Source of the DNA: Mycoavidus cysteinexigens_B
GTDB taxonomy: Bacteria > Pseudomonadota > Gammaproteobacteria > Burkholderiales > Burkholderiaceae
Direction of reading: 5' to 3'
Assembly: GCA_031963465.1 (NCBI GenBank)
Contig: JASSUG010000002.1
Location: 434,001-498,000, forward strand
Length of the DNA: 64,000 nucleotides
The notes under the pieces are model-generated. The model saw nothing but the letters and a program-made list of their open reading frames with translations. It did not search any database and was not told the origin of the DNA. Position numbers and translations under genes: made by a program. Positions 44,853-53,702 of this stretch are shown here, one piece after another. Every line of letters starts with the position of its first letter. Within the stretch, counting starts at the first letter, position 1.

Positions 44853-46199
44853 ATGCAACATACTTCCTTACCTAGTGCCTCTGCAGTGAAATTGCTCAAG
44901 TCTAACAAAAAATCCTGGTCGGACAATTGGCACCACTGTATGGACCAACACGTTGGTATTGTGCCACTGCCGGTATACTGCCTCATCATTGTTTGTCTGA
45001 GTGTGCTGCTTGCTTTAAACAAAATTCCAAACGATATTTCGGTGATGATCGCGGTACTCACCGTATTCGGCTTTACTTGTGCCGAATTGGGCGCCCGCAT
45101 TCCTGTTCTACGCCGAATCGGCGGCCCCGTCATTGTCACTACATTTTTACCTTCTTGCCTCGTTTACTACAAACTCTTGCCCAACGAGTTAGTCAGCTCA
45201 ATCAACGATTTCTGGCAAGCCACCAACATCCTGTATTTATTTATCGCCTCCGTAGTTGTTGGCAGTATTCTTAGTATGAACCGCTTAACCATCGTAAGAG
45301 GTTTCGCTAAAATCTTTATCCCCCTTGCCGCTGGCTCAATTGCCGCGGCTATCCTAGGCACCCTCACGGGCATGGCCTTCGGCCTGGACGCACACCGTAC
45401 GTTCTTTTATATTGTCATCCCTATTATGGCTGGCGGCATCGGCGAAGGGGCGATCCCTCTTACCCTAGGTTATGCCGATATTATGAACCTGCCGCAACGT
45501 CAGCTCTTTGCCCAGGTTTTGCCTGCTGTGATGCTTGGCAATTTAACGGCTATTGTCTGTGCCGGTTTGCTCAATCAACTCGGCAAGCGCTACCCCCACT
45601 ATACGGGCAATGGCCGCTTGCATGTCGACGACGATAGTGGGTTACTAAAGCCAAACAATACAAACTTGGCCTCAGTCGAAAATATTGCCGCAGCCGGCAT
45701 GATCGCGATTACGCTCTATATCCTAGGCATCCTCACCCATAAACTGGTTGGCTTACCTGCTCCGGTTACGATGCTCTTTCTGGCGGTGCTCGCTAAGTTG
45801 ACTTATGCGGTTTCTCCCAAGTTAGAGGATGGAGCACGTTCAGTTTACCGCTTTTTCTCGACAACCGTCACGTACCCTCTACTTTTTGCGATTGGAGTCA
45901 CGATTACGCCTTGGAGTGATTTAGTAGCGGCTTTTAATTTAGCGAATATCGTCACCATTGTCGTAACCGTGTTGACCCTCACTACGGTTGGTTTTTTTGT
46001 TGGCCGCTGGGTCGGCCTATACCCGGTTGAAGGGGCGATTCTTAATGCATGTCACAGCGGCATGGGCGGCATTGGCGATGTGGCTATCCTGACTTCGGCT
46101 AATCGCCTACAGCTTATGCCTTTTGCGCAAATGGCAACGCGCCTAGGCGGGGCACTCACGATTACCATCGCTCTCTTATTGTTAGGCAATCTAACTTAA
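44853..46199 (+). CDS. 2-hydroxycarboxylate transporter (CitS/MleP family)
   Basis: This carrier of about 448 residues and the 2HCT family exchanges or symports citrate, malate or related acids with Na+ or H+. The family's two re-entrant-loop GGxG motifs are present: MAGGIGEGAIPLTLGYAD and GMGGIGDVAILTSANR. The rest is hydrophobic with about eleven helices. The start at ATG 44853 has GGGGAC 8 nt upstream; an upstream TTG at 44817 is poorly spaced. It is probably regulated by the divergent LysR protein. Confidence 0.9.
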   Translation: MQHTSLPSASAVKLLKSNKKSWSDNWHHCMDQHVGIVPLPVYCLIIVCLSVLLALNKIPNDISVMIAVLTVFGFTCAELGARIPVLRRIGGPVIVTTFLPSCLVYYKLLPNELVSSINDFWQATNILYLFIASVVVGSILSMNRLTIVRGFAKIFIPLAAGSIAAAILGTLTGMAFGLDAHRTFFYIVIPIMAGGIGEGAIPLTLGYADIMNLPQRQLFAQVLPAVMLGNLTAIVCAGLLNQLGKRYPHYTGNGRLHVDDDSGLLKPNNTNLASVENIAAAGMIAITLYILGILTHKLVGLPAPVTMLFLAVLAKLTYAVSPKLEDGARSVYRFFSTTVTYPLLFAIGVTITPWSDLVAAFNLANIVTIVVTVLTLTTVGFFVGRWVGLYPVEGAILNACHSGMGGIGDVAILTSANRLQLMPFAQMATRLGGALTITIALLLLGNLT

Positions 46200-46555
46200 T
46201 TGCTATCTCAACGCGCAACACGGCGCTATACCAGCACTCAAAAATCGTTTGATTATTACTCAAAACCGAGCCAAGACGATAAAATATCAAACTAGAATTT
46301 TTGAGGGCTCGCAGCGAATGCCCCTTTTTTAGGCTAGCCTTTACCCAAGCAGTTAAACCAAACGGCTGGCTTAACCGTAAGCTTTAATCAGCACCTCCAA
46401 GTTGCAGGCCTCAATCATCAAAGGTCTTTGACCTAACATGAGGCTCACACTTCTATTGAAAACTGGCGCAAGGATTAGAATTTAACTCAGCCGACCAGCG
46501 CCTTTAAATACAGCCGTCTACCGAATTTTCAGCCACGCATTAAGAATACACACAT
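46200..46555. other. Intergenic region without supported genes
   Basis: These 356 bases show no gene. A short T-rich run after GCCCC near 46325 may belong to transcript ending of the carrier gene. No tRNA or riboswitch-like pattern was recognised. Confidence 0.4.
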
Positions 46556-47641
46556 ATGGTTAATAATAAGAGCCCACTCCAAAGCCTGCATCGTCGCAAA
46601 GTCATGAAGGCCGCGACGTTTGGCGCAGCGGTCATCGCCGCTCCATTTATTTGGACCGCATCTCGAGTCACCTCAAAGAAAATTGTCATACGCGATGCAG
46701 GAGGAATTTTCACCGAGATCTATAAAAAAGCGTTTTACGAGCCTTTTACAAAAGCAACCGGCATTAAAATTGTCAGTGTTTCATCACTTGCCGAGCCTAT
46801 CGCACAGATTCGGACAATGGTCGAATCCAAGCGCTATCTATGGGATATGGCCGCTATCAGCCGGTTCTCTATTTTGTCATTAACCGCTGACATACCTTAT
46901 TTAGAGCCGCATGAATTTAAAAACGATCCGGTCATTTCGTCGATTCCGCCGCACTTTATCCTGCCGCATGGTGTTGGGATAAATATATATAGTACTGTGC
47001 TTGCCTACCGTACAGATGCCTTTAAGGAGCGCCAGCCGCCGCAATCCTGGAAGGATCTATGGGATGTGCAGAATTTCCCTGGCCGGCGCAGTCTTCGCAA
47101 GCATCCTTTTGACACCATTGAACAAGCATTGATGGCTGCTGGCATCAATCCAAATGCAGTCTATCCATGCAATCTCGAACAGGCATTTCAAAGCCTTGAA
47201 AAAATCAAACCGCACATTGCAGCCTGGTGGACAAGCGGAGCTCAGACGGAGCAGATGCTGAAGTCCGGCGAGATAGATTTAACCTCTGTTTGGGCCGCCC
47301 GCGCGCAGTCGATTATTGACGCTGGTGCACCCGTTGCGATTGCATGGGATCAACATATTTATAGTTGTGAGAGTTGGGCCATTTTGAAAGGAACGCCTCA
47401 CGCCGAACTATGTCGTCAATTCATTCAATTTGCTTCCCATCCAAAGCGACAAGCGTTGCTTGCACCCTACGCCATCACGCCCACTCAGCCTGATGCTCTT
47501 AAATATATTCACCCGAAGCATGCTAAGTTACTGCAAATATCTCCTGACAGCCTCAAGCGAGGTTTATATAATAATGGTTCATATTGGCTAAAACACCAAG
47601 CGGAAGTCATTACGCATTTTGACGACTGGCTGCTCACCTGA
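46556..47641 (+). CDS. Polyamine-type ABC transporter substrate-binding protein
   Basis: This 361-residue periplasmic binding protein is of the PotD/PotF-like class. It carries a twin-arginine-like signal (HRRKVMKAATFGAAVIAAPF), so it is probably exported folded by Tat. The core shows IRDAGGIFTEIYKKAFYEPFTKATGIKI, GVGINIYSTVLAYRTDAF and SWKDLWDVQNFPGRRSL. No permease or ATPase gene is next to it, so it is an orphan that must work with a transporter encoded elsewhere or be left from a lost operon. The ligand may be a polyamine, but this is not certain. Confidence 0.85.
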   Translation: MVNNKSPLQSLHRRKVMKAATFGAAVIAAPFIWTASRVTSKKIVIRDAGGIFTEIYKKAFYEPFTKATGIKIVSVSSLAEPIAQIRTMVESKRYLWDMAAISRFSILSLTADIPYLEPHEFKNDPVISSIPPHFILPHGVGINIYSTVLAYRTDAFKERQPPQSWKDLWDVQNFPGRRSLRKHPFDTIEQALMAAGINPNAVYPCNLEQAFQSLEKIKPHIAAWWTSGAQTEQMLKSGEIDLTSVWAARAQSIIDAGAPVAIAWDQHIYSCESWAILKGTPHAELCRQFIQFASHPKRQALLAPYAITPTQPDALKYIHPKHAKLLQISPDSLKRGLYNNGSYWLKHQAEVITHFDDWLLT

Positions 47642-47691
47642 ACTTTTGCAAACATAAACATATCTGCAAAATTTTCTGCATAGGCTAAAAG

Positions 47692-47798
47692 CTAGCCGGC
47701 CAAAACTTCAGCTGCAGACTCTGCTTGAGCACTCGGAACCCCGGCTTCTTTCAAGCGCTTCAAAAACTTTAACGTGTCAAATAAAGCAATAGCTATTA
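47692..47798 (-). pseudogene. DUF1640-like coiled-coil protein fragment
   Basis: On the minus strand a short frame reads FDTLKFLKRLKEAGVPSAQAES and then AAEVLAG-stop, the N-terminal signature of small coiled-coil proteins of the DUF1640 kind. No normal start codon lies in frame (ATA takes the expected place), and the frame stops where the family continues. It is a remnant in the 311-base gap before pyrF, which otherwise shows nothing I can support. Confidence 0.5.
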
Positions 47799-47952
47799 CA
47801 ATTTCCTTAAGTCTGTTTAAATTTGTTTAAATTTAACATCTGTGCCATGTTTTCTCACAACTCATTAAATTAACTAATTAGGTTAATTACCAACCAATTT
47901 ATATTGGTATGCAACCCTTATTCTTTCTACGCAATCGCCAGAGCTTTTTGCT

Positions 47953-48765
47953 ATGTCCTTTATTCAAAACCTAACTCACGCTTGGCAACGCACGGATTCG
48001 CTACTCTGTATCGGCCTTGACCCCGAGCCGGCACGTTTTCCAGCTCCATTCACGGGAAGTGCCGATAAGATTTTTGAATTTTGCCGCACGATTGTCGATG
48101 CCAGCGCCACTTATGCGTGTGCCTTCAAGCCACAAATTGCTTATTTTGCCGCGCACCGTGCCGAAGCTCAGCTTGAGCAGCTGATTGCGTATATCCACGC
48201 CGAATATCCTGGTTTACCAGTCATTCTTGATGCAAAGCGCGGCGACATCGGTAGTACGGCTGAGCAATATGCACGCGAAGCCTTTGAGCGCTATCAAGCA
48301 GATGCCGTTACAGTGAATCCTTATATGGGTTTCGATTCGATTGAGCCTTACCTCGCCTATCAAGATAAAGGCGTCATTGTGCTCTGCCGGACCTCTAATC
48401 CAGGCGGCTCCGATTTACAGTTTCTTGAAAGCAATGGACGCCCGCTTTACCAAATTGTCGCCGAATATGCGAGCCAGAAATGGAATACAAATGGCCAGAT
48501 TGGTTTGGTGGTGGGCGCTACTTTTCCTAATGAAATCGCCACTGTACGCCAGATTGTTGGCGACATGCCATTGCTCATTCCAGGCATAGGCGCGCAAGGC
48601 GGCGATATCGCTGCCACCATCAAAGCTGGGCGTACTGCGCAGGGTTTGGGTATGTTAATCAATTCCTCACGCGCAATCTTATATGCCAGTAATGGCAATG
48701 ATTTTGCCGCAGCAGCAGGCAAAGCGGCACGGGAAACGCGTGATGCAATCAATCTATATCGTTAA
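47953..48765 (+). CDS. pyrF: Orotidine-5'-phosphate decarboxylase
   Basis: This enzyme makes UMP from OMP, the last step of pyrimidine synthesis. The 270-residue protein is of the longer subfamily (type 2) common in Burkholderia and mycobacteria. It has LCIGLDPEPARFP, FKPQIAYFAAH, the catalytic VILDAKRGDIGSTAEQYA with the Lys-Asp pair, and GLVVGATFPNE and PGIGAQGGD at the phosphate site. It is complete. Confidence 0.95.
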   Translation: MSFIQNLTHAWQRTDSLLCIGLDPEPARFPAPFTGSADKIFEFCRTIVDASATYACAFKPQIAYFAAHRAEAQLEQLIAYIHAEYPGLPVILDAKRGDIGSTAEQYAREAFERYQADAVTVNPYMGFDSIEPYLAYQDKGVIVLCRTSNPGGSDLQFLESNGRPLYQIVAEYASQKWNTNGQIGLVVGATFPNEIATVRQIVGDMPLLIPGIGAQGGDIAATIKAGRTAQGLGMLINSSRAILYASNGNDFAAAAGKAARETRDAINLYR

Positions 48766-48853
48766 CCAGCCCCGCCTAAACGGCGTTTCACATTGGCCCC
48801 TTTAGACAAATTGTAGCTCGTATTTATTTTTTAGACTTTTCGGAAATATCGTC

Positions 48854-49243
48854 TTGAAATTACACCCAGACCCATCATCGGTGCACAATACTATCACCGC
48901 CTATGGCGCAGGATACGTTGAGATTAATCGAGAACGGTACACTCACAGCGTACTGGTACGGCCTAAAACACCTGTACAAACCTGGCCAGTATCGTCATTC
49001 AGCGCCTTAAGTGACGAGCATTTCAGCATGTTAACGACCGCGGCTCCAGCCGAAGAGATTGAGATCGTCATTTTTGGCAGCGGCGCACAGCTGCGTTTCC
49101 CCTCTGCTGAGTTCATTCGTACACTGACTGCCCGCAGAATTGGCGTTGAAACGATGGATCTTTATGCCGCCTGCCGTACTTATAATATTTTAGTTGCCGA
49201 AGGCCGCCAAGTCGTTGCCGCGCTGCTGATTGAAATGATTTAA
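48854..49243 (+). CDS. Mth938-like domain protein
   Basis: This 129-residue cytosolic protein is of the Mth938/NDUFAF3-like family. Its features are INRERYTHSVLVRPKTPVQTWPV, EIVIFGSGAQLRFP and VETMDLYAACRTYNILVAEGRQVVAALLIE. Bacterial members are widespread and of unclear role; the eukaryotic relative assists complex I assembly. The start is TTG at 48854. It sits between pyrF and arnT and may be co-transcribed with either. Confidence 0.82.
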   Translation: MKLHPDPSSVHNTITAYGAGYVEINRERYTHSVLVRPKTPVQTWPVSSFSALSDEHFSMLTTAAPAEEIEIVIFGSGAQLRFPSAEFIRTLTARRIGVETMDLYAACRTYNILVAEGRQVVAALLIEMI

Positions 49244-49345
49244 GATGCTTGCCAAGGTAAATCCTACAGTGAACACGCGATGAGACATAATAAAAGCCGA
49301 CAGATTCAGACAGCCAAACCCTAACTCTCTTACGCGTATCTATTT

Positions 49346-51028
49346 ATGCATAACACTTCTTCATCACCACCCTTCTCCCGCACGGCTTTGCTGGTGTTGT
49401 GCGTTCTCTTCGCACTGATCTGGTTTATGCAATTAAATATCCGCCACTTGGTGCCGTCCGATGAGGGTCGTTATGCCGAGATAGCACGGGAAATGCTGGT
49501 AAGCGGCGATTGGGTCACGCCACGCTACAATGGTTACCTCTATTTTGAGAAACCACCGCTGCAAACTTGGTTTAACGCCGCGACCTTCGCTTGGTTCGGC
49601 ATTGGCGATTGGCAAGCGCGCCTGTACACAGCATTGTGCGGCTTTAGCGGCGTGCTGTTAGCAGGGTTTACTGGCGCACGCATTTTTGGCACGCGCGCGG
49701 GATTTTTTGCAGCCCTCGCACTTGCCTCCGCGCCCTATTGGAATTTGCTTGGGCATTTCAATGTGCTCGACATGGGGTTAGCATTTTGGATGCAAGCGGG
49801 TTTATGTGCATTATTGCTAGCGCAGCGTCCAGGGATTTCAGCCACTGCGATGCGCAACTGGATGTGGTTGTGCTGGGCGTCAATCGCGCTGGCGGTATTA
49901 AGTAAGGGATTAATTGGCGCGGTCTTACCCAGTGCGGTACTCGTTTTATATACCCTAATCACGCGCGATTGGGCCCTCTGGAAGCGGCTGCATTTGATCA
50001 GCGGCGGCTTGATCTTTGCGGCCATTACAGTGCCATGGTTCGTGCTGATTCAACAACGCCATCCTGCATTTTTCGAGTTTTTCTTTATTGTTCAGCAATT
50101 TCGCCGCTACTTAACACCCGAGCAGAACCGCCCTGGTGCATTTTATTATTTCGTGCCAGTGCTCATGATTGGTTTTTTGCCATGGTTATCAATTCTTTGG
50201 CAAAGTGTACGGCATGCACTCAAATCCTCACCGCAGTCGAATGGTTTCTCGCCAGTCAAGCTGCTTCTGGTTTGGTCAACTTTCATTTTCATTTTCTTTA
50301 GTGCTTCGCATTCAAAGCTGATTTCCTACATCTTGCCAATCGCGCCTGCGATAGCACTTTTGCTTGGCCGCTATTTACCTTTGATTGAGAAAACGCAATG
50401 GCGCCGTCATCTGATCGGCCAAACCGTACTCATTATATTTAGCTGCGCCGGCGCATTATATTTGGGCCATTTAGGCAGTACACCAGCCGAAAATGCACTT
50501 TATCGCGATTATCAAAGCTGGGTTTATCTCGCCCTCGCCGCCGCTTTGATCGGCATTGCTCTCTCGGCATGGATTAACGCGCGCAATAAACCCTCAGCAA
50601 CCATGCAGGCGCTGTTGGTTTATGCCTGCGGCTGGTTAGCGGCCACCACCATTGCCGGCAACGCCCATGATGTGTTCGGCCGGATAAGCTCTGGTGCCCC
50701 ACTCGCCAGCACCGTACAAGCCGAGTTCTTAAAAGCGCCGGCTAATACGCCGTTTTATTCGGTCACGATGCTCGACCACACGATGCCATTTTATTTACGC
50801 CGCACCATGATCATGGTTGAGCATCCAGATGAACTACGTTTTGGCATTGAGCAAGAACCGCACAAATGGGTACCCACACTCGAACTCTGGATTCAACGCT
50901 GGCAACAAGAGCGGTACGCGTTTGCATTATTGCCCGTATCACTTTATGCATCACTTGCTGCGCGCGGAGTGCCAATGCGAGTGATCGCACGTGATCCGCA
51001 TCGCGTGATTATTGCTAAGCCAGCATAA
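49346..51028 (+). CDS. arnT: Undecaprenyl phosphate-L-Ara4N:lipid A transferase
   Basis: This inner-membrane glycosyltransferase (GT83, 560 residues) moves 4-amino-4-deoxy-L-arabinose from its undecaprenyl carrier to lipid A. The N-terminal loop has the family motif PSDEGRYAEIAREMLVSGDWVTPRYNGYLYFEKPPLQTW. About a dozen membrane helices and a C-terminal periplasmic part follow (RRTMIMVEHPDELRFGIEQEPHKW). It starts the arn region, which lowers the negative charge of the outer membrane and gives cationic peptide resistance. Confidence 0.93.
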   Translation: MHNTSSSPPFSRTALLVLCVLFALIWFMQLNIRHLVPSDEGRYAEIAREMLVSGDWVTPRYNGYLYFEKPPLQTWFNAATFAWFGIGDWQARLYTALCGFSGVLLAGFTGARIFGTRAGFFAALALASAPYWNLLGHFNVLDMGLAFWMQAGLCALLLAQRPGISATAMRNWMWLCWASIALAVLSKGLIGAVLPSAVLVLYTLITRDWALWKRLHLISGGLIFAAITVPWFVLIQQRHPAFFEFFFIVQQFRRYLTPEQNRPGAFYYFVPVLMIGFLPWLSILWQSVRHALKSSPQSNGFSPVKLLLVWSTFIFIFFSASHSKLISYILPIAPAIALLLGRYLPLIEKTQWRRHLIGQTVLIIFSCAGALYLGHLGSTPAENALYRDYQSWVYLALAAALIGIALSAWINARNKPSATMQALLVYACGWLAATTIAGNAHDVFGRISSGAPLASTVQAEFLKAPANTPFYSVTMLDHTMPFYLRRTMIMVEHPDELRFGIEQEPHKWVPTLELWIQRWQQERYAFALLPVSLYASLAARGVPMRVIARDPHRVIIAKPA

Positions 51029-51073
51029 CGATACTTAATTACATTGCATTAAATTAAACCTGATGAGGCTTTT

Positions 51074-51934
51074 ATGAAAATCCTTAAATTTTATTTAATC
51101 ATATTTTTTCAACTATTTGTGGTTGCTTGTGGGGGGGGCGGCTCAGAGGAAGGGGGAACACAAACTCAACCCTCTGAGATCGCAACACCCAGCTACTTTA
51201 TAGATGCAACCAGCAGAAACAACTGCGCTATCGATGCAGTCAATGAAGCTTTAGGTGAAAAGTTCATCACACCGGAGGCTTATGAAAAATATATCATGCT
51301 TATTTATGCTGCTAAGTTCGAAAAAACTGCTAATGATAGTACATACTCTAAAGCAGCTAAAGATCAAGCAGCTAAAGATAAATCATTAAAATCTCACTAT
51401 ATTACAGAAAAACAATACCAGGCATTTTTGAAATTTTACAAATCGACTAAAGACCAAGAGGCTAAATTAATCGAATTGGAAGAAGAATTTAATAATTCTA
51501 TGTTTGTAGATCCTAGTAGAATGAATTTCCATGAGTATAAAAAACACCATGGCATTCTAGGAGAGTTCAAAGAAGTAATGCGTGTTATTGACATAGTCAA
51601 TGAAGCCTATAAACTAAAACTTCCACTCACTCTAACTGAAAAAGATTCATCCAAGTTTAACCTCTATGAAAGCCTAGTTATGCATCAAGTTGACCATTTC
51701 TTCACATTATCGAAAAAAAATGGGGATAAATTGGATAGTGTATCGCCAGCCCCGGAAATTCTTTCAAGCACTGCTCTTAGCGATCGGCTAGGGGCAATGA
51801 CAGAGAACAATAGGCGTGCTGTCCCTGCTGTTGGCTTCACTTTAGCGCAAATTCAGCAAGCAAAAAAAGCCTTGCATGCAGACCCTGACGCATTTGAAAA
51901 ACTTTTTACAGGCGCGCTTCAAGAGCCGAGCTAA
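51074..51934 (+). CDS. Lipoprotein with Josephin-like cysteine protease signature
   Basis: The 286-residue precursor has lipobox FVVAC followed by GGGGSEEGG, so it should be exported and lipid-anchored. In the mature part NNCAIDAVNEALGEKFITPEAY resembles the catalytic-Cys helix of Josephin-type deubiquitinases (C-x3-A/C-x-N-x-L...G-x-x-F-s-P). Much later, VDHFFTLSKKNGDKLDS and VSPAPEIL match the His strand and the following LDS/LNS acid/amide block. A helical, Lys-rich insertion of about 110 residues separates them. The expected oxyanion Gln before Cys is not evident. If the reading is right, this is a papain-fold peptidase possibly acting on host ubiquitin-like proteins. It interrupts the arn genes and is AT-rich compared with them. 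Confidence 0.5.
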   Translation: MKILKFYLIIFFQLFVVACGGGGSEEGGTQTQPSEIATPSYFIDATSRNNCAIDAVNEALGEKFITPEAYEKYIMLIYAAKFEKTANDSTYSKAAKDQAAKDKSLKSHYITEKQYQAFLKFYKSTKDQEAKLIELEEEFNNSMFVDPSRMNFHEYKKHHGILGEFKEVMRVIDIVNEAYKLKLPLTLTEKDSSKFNLYESLVMHQVDHFFTLSKKNGDKLDSVSPAPEILSSTALSDRLGAMTENNRRAVPAVGFTLAQIQQAKKALHADPDAFEKLFTGALQEPS

Positions 51935-52110
51935 AAAGGCTCTCCCTGCCCTCTTTAGCAATGAATACTGAGCAGCCAGGTAATGCAATGATTATGAGCC
52001 TTGGACTGAGCGCAATATGAAGCCGCATTGCTTGATCTGCTTTCGACCGTCTCGCGTTGGCCCAGAAAAGGATTAGAATCCGACTTTAATCCTTTTCCTG
52101 AATCCTGCGC

Positions 52111-52482
52111 ATGAATCGAATCGCTTTATCCTGCATTTTAGGCGGCGTGTTACTCAACACCAGCGCCCAACTCTTACTTAAAGCCGGCGTCAACGCCGTC
52201 AGCCCATTCGAGTTCAGCCGAGCAAATATTGTACCCGTCGGGCTACAGTTGATGGCGCAATGGCCTATTATCGGCGGCCTGGTCTGTTATGCTTTCAGCC
52301 TTGTCGTGTGGATCGTTGGCTTATCACGAGTTGATGTGTCAATCGCCTATCCAATGTTATCGCTTGGCTATGTGTTGAATGCCCTGCTGGCCGCTTATTT
52401 CTTCGGTGAGACGCTGACATTACAGCGCTTAGTAGGTACAGGCATCATTTTGCTTGGCGTTTATGTCCTCGCACGCGGTTAA
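52111..52482 (+). CDS. arnE: SMR/EamA-type flippase subunit, ArnE-like
   Basis: This 123-residue protein has four membrane helices and is of the small multidrug resistance/EmrE-like fold. In this position it is expected to flip undecaprenyl-phosphate-L-Ara4N across the inner membrane. Visible blocks are GGVLLNTSAQLLLKAGVNAV and VDVSIAYPMLSLGYVLNALLAAYFFGETLTLQRLVGTGIILLGVY. A separate ArnF subunit is not encoded nearby, so it may act as a homodimer. Confidence 0.8.
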   Translation: MNRIALSCILGGVLLNTSAQLLLKAGVNAVSPFEFSRANIVPVGLQLMAQWPIIGGLVCYAFSLVVWIVGLSRVDVSIAYPMLSLGYVLNALLAAYFFGETLTLQRLVGTGIILLGVYVLARG

Positions 52483-52547
52483 TGCGCTGGCTGCGCGATG
52501 ATCATTACTCACTACTCCCCGTTACTTAATTCGTAAAGGATATCTTG

Positions 52548-53702
52548 ATGAGTCAGGAATTTCTGCCTTTTACCCGTCCAACGATTGATGAGGAAACAAT
52601 CGCTGGTGTTGCCGATGTTTTGCGCAGCGGCTGGATTACAACTGGCCCCCAAAATCTCGCTTTTGAGGCAGCCTTATCCGATTATGTCGGCGGGCGTCCG
52701 GTACGGACTTTCAATTCTGGCACCGCAACCCTGGCAATCGGCTTGCGCATCGCAGGAGTAGGGCCAGGCGACGAAGTCATCACCACTCCGCTGTCCTGGG
52801 TGGCGACCAGTAATACGATTATCGAAGTTGGCGCAACACCGGTTTTTGTTGATATCGACCCGCTCACGCGCAACCTTGACCTGAATTTGCTCGAACAAGC
52901 AATCACGCCCCGTACTAAAGCGCTCATGCCAGTTTACCTCGCCGGGCTGCCAGTCGATATGGATCGGCTATACGCGATTGCGCGCGCACACGGGCTGCGG
53001 GTGATTGAAGACGCCGCTCAAGCGCTTGGCTCAAGCTGGGGCGGCCAACGCATTGGCGCCATGGGTGATTTGGTGTCCTTTAGTTTTCATGCGAATAAAA
53101 ATCTGACGTCAATTGAAGGCGGCGCGTTAGTGCTCAATGACCAGGCCGAAGCCTCTTTAGCACAGAAGTACCGCCTACAGGGCGTGACCCGTAGCGGCTT
53201 TGATGGCATGGAGGTTGATGTCCTTGGCGGCAAATTTAATCTGAGCGATGTCGCCGCCCGTGTCGGCCTGGGACAAATACCGCATTTAGCACGCTTTACC
53301 GAGCAGCGACGCGAACTCGCTCGAGCGTATTTTGAGCACTTTGCGAACGGGGCGGCAGTAGCGCTCGGCGTAGAATTACCGCCCTATGATTTTGAGCATA
53401 CCAATTGGCATATGTTTCAGATTGTGCTGCCGCTGTCAGCGCTCACACTTGACCGTGCTGGCTTTATGGCTGAACTACACACGCGAGGCATTGGTAGTGG
53501 CGTGCACTATCCCGCGATTCACCTTTTCAAATTGTATCGAGCACGCGGTTTCACCGTTAATATGTTTCCGCATGCCGAGCGCATTGGCGCTGGAATTGTG
53601 ACCTTGCCTCTTTTTCCATCCATGCAGCAGCATGAGGTCAAACGAGTCGTGGCCGCGGTTAATGAAATTTGCGAACACTATTCATCTCATCCAGTCAAAT
53701 GA
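52548..53702 (+). CDS. arnB: UDP-L-Ara4O C-4'' aminotransferase
   Basis: This PLP enzyme of the DegT/DnrJ/EryC1 group (384 residues) uses glutamate to make UDP-L-Ara4N. It shows the N-terminal FLPFTRPTIDEETIAGVADVLRSGWITTGP, the EDAAQALGSSW cofactor region and the PLP lysine in SFHANKNLTSIEGGALV (about 184), then DVAARVGLGQ. AAGGA precedes the ATG at 52548. Its stop overlaps the arnC start (ATGA). Confidence 0.93.
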   Translation: MSQEFLPFTRPTIDEETIAGVADVLRSGWITTGPQNLAFEAALSDYVGGRPVRTFNSGTATLAIGLRIAGVGPGDEVITTPLSWVATSNTIIEVGATPVFVDIDPLTRNLDLNLLEQAITPRTKALMPVYLAGLPVDMDRLYAIARAHGLRVIEDAAQALGSSWGGQRIGAMGDLVSFSFHANKNLTSIEGGALVLNDQAEASLAQKYRLQGVTRSGFDGMEVDVLGGKFNLSDVAARVGLGQIPHLARFTEQRRELARAYFEHFANGAAVALGVELPPYDFEHTNWHMFQIVLPLSALTLDRAGFMAELHTRGIGSGVHYPAIHLFKLYRARGFTVNMFPHAERIGAGIVTLPLFPSMQQHEVKRVVAAVNEICEHYSSHPVK

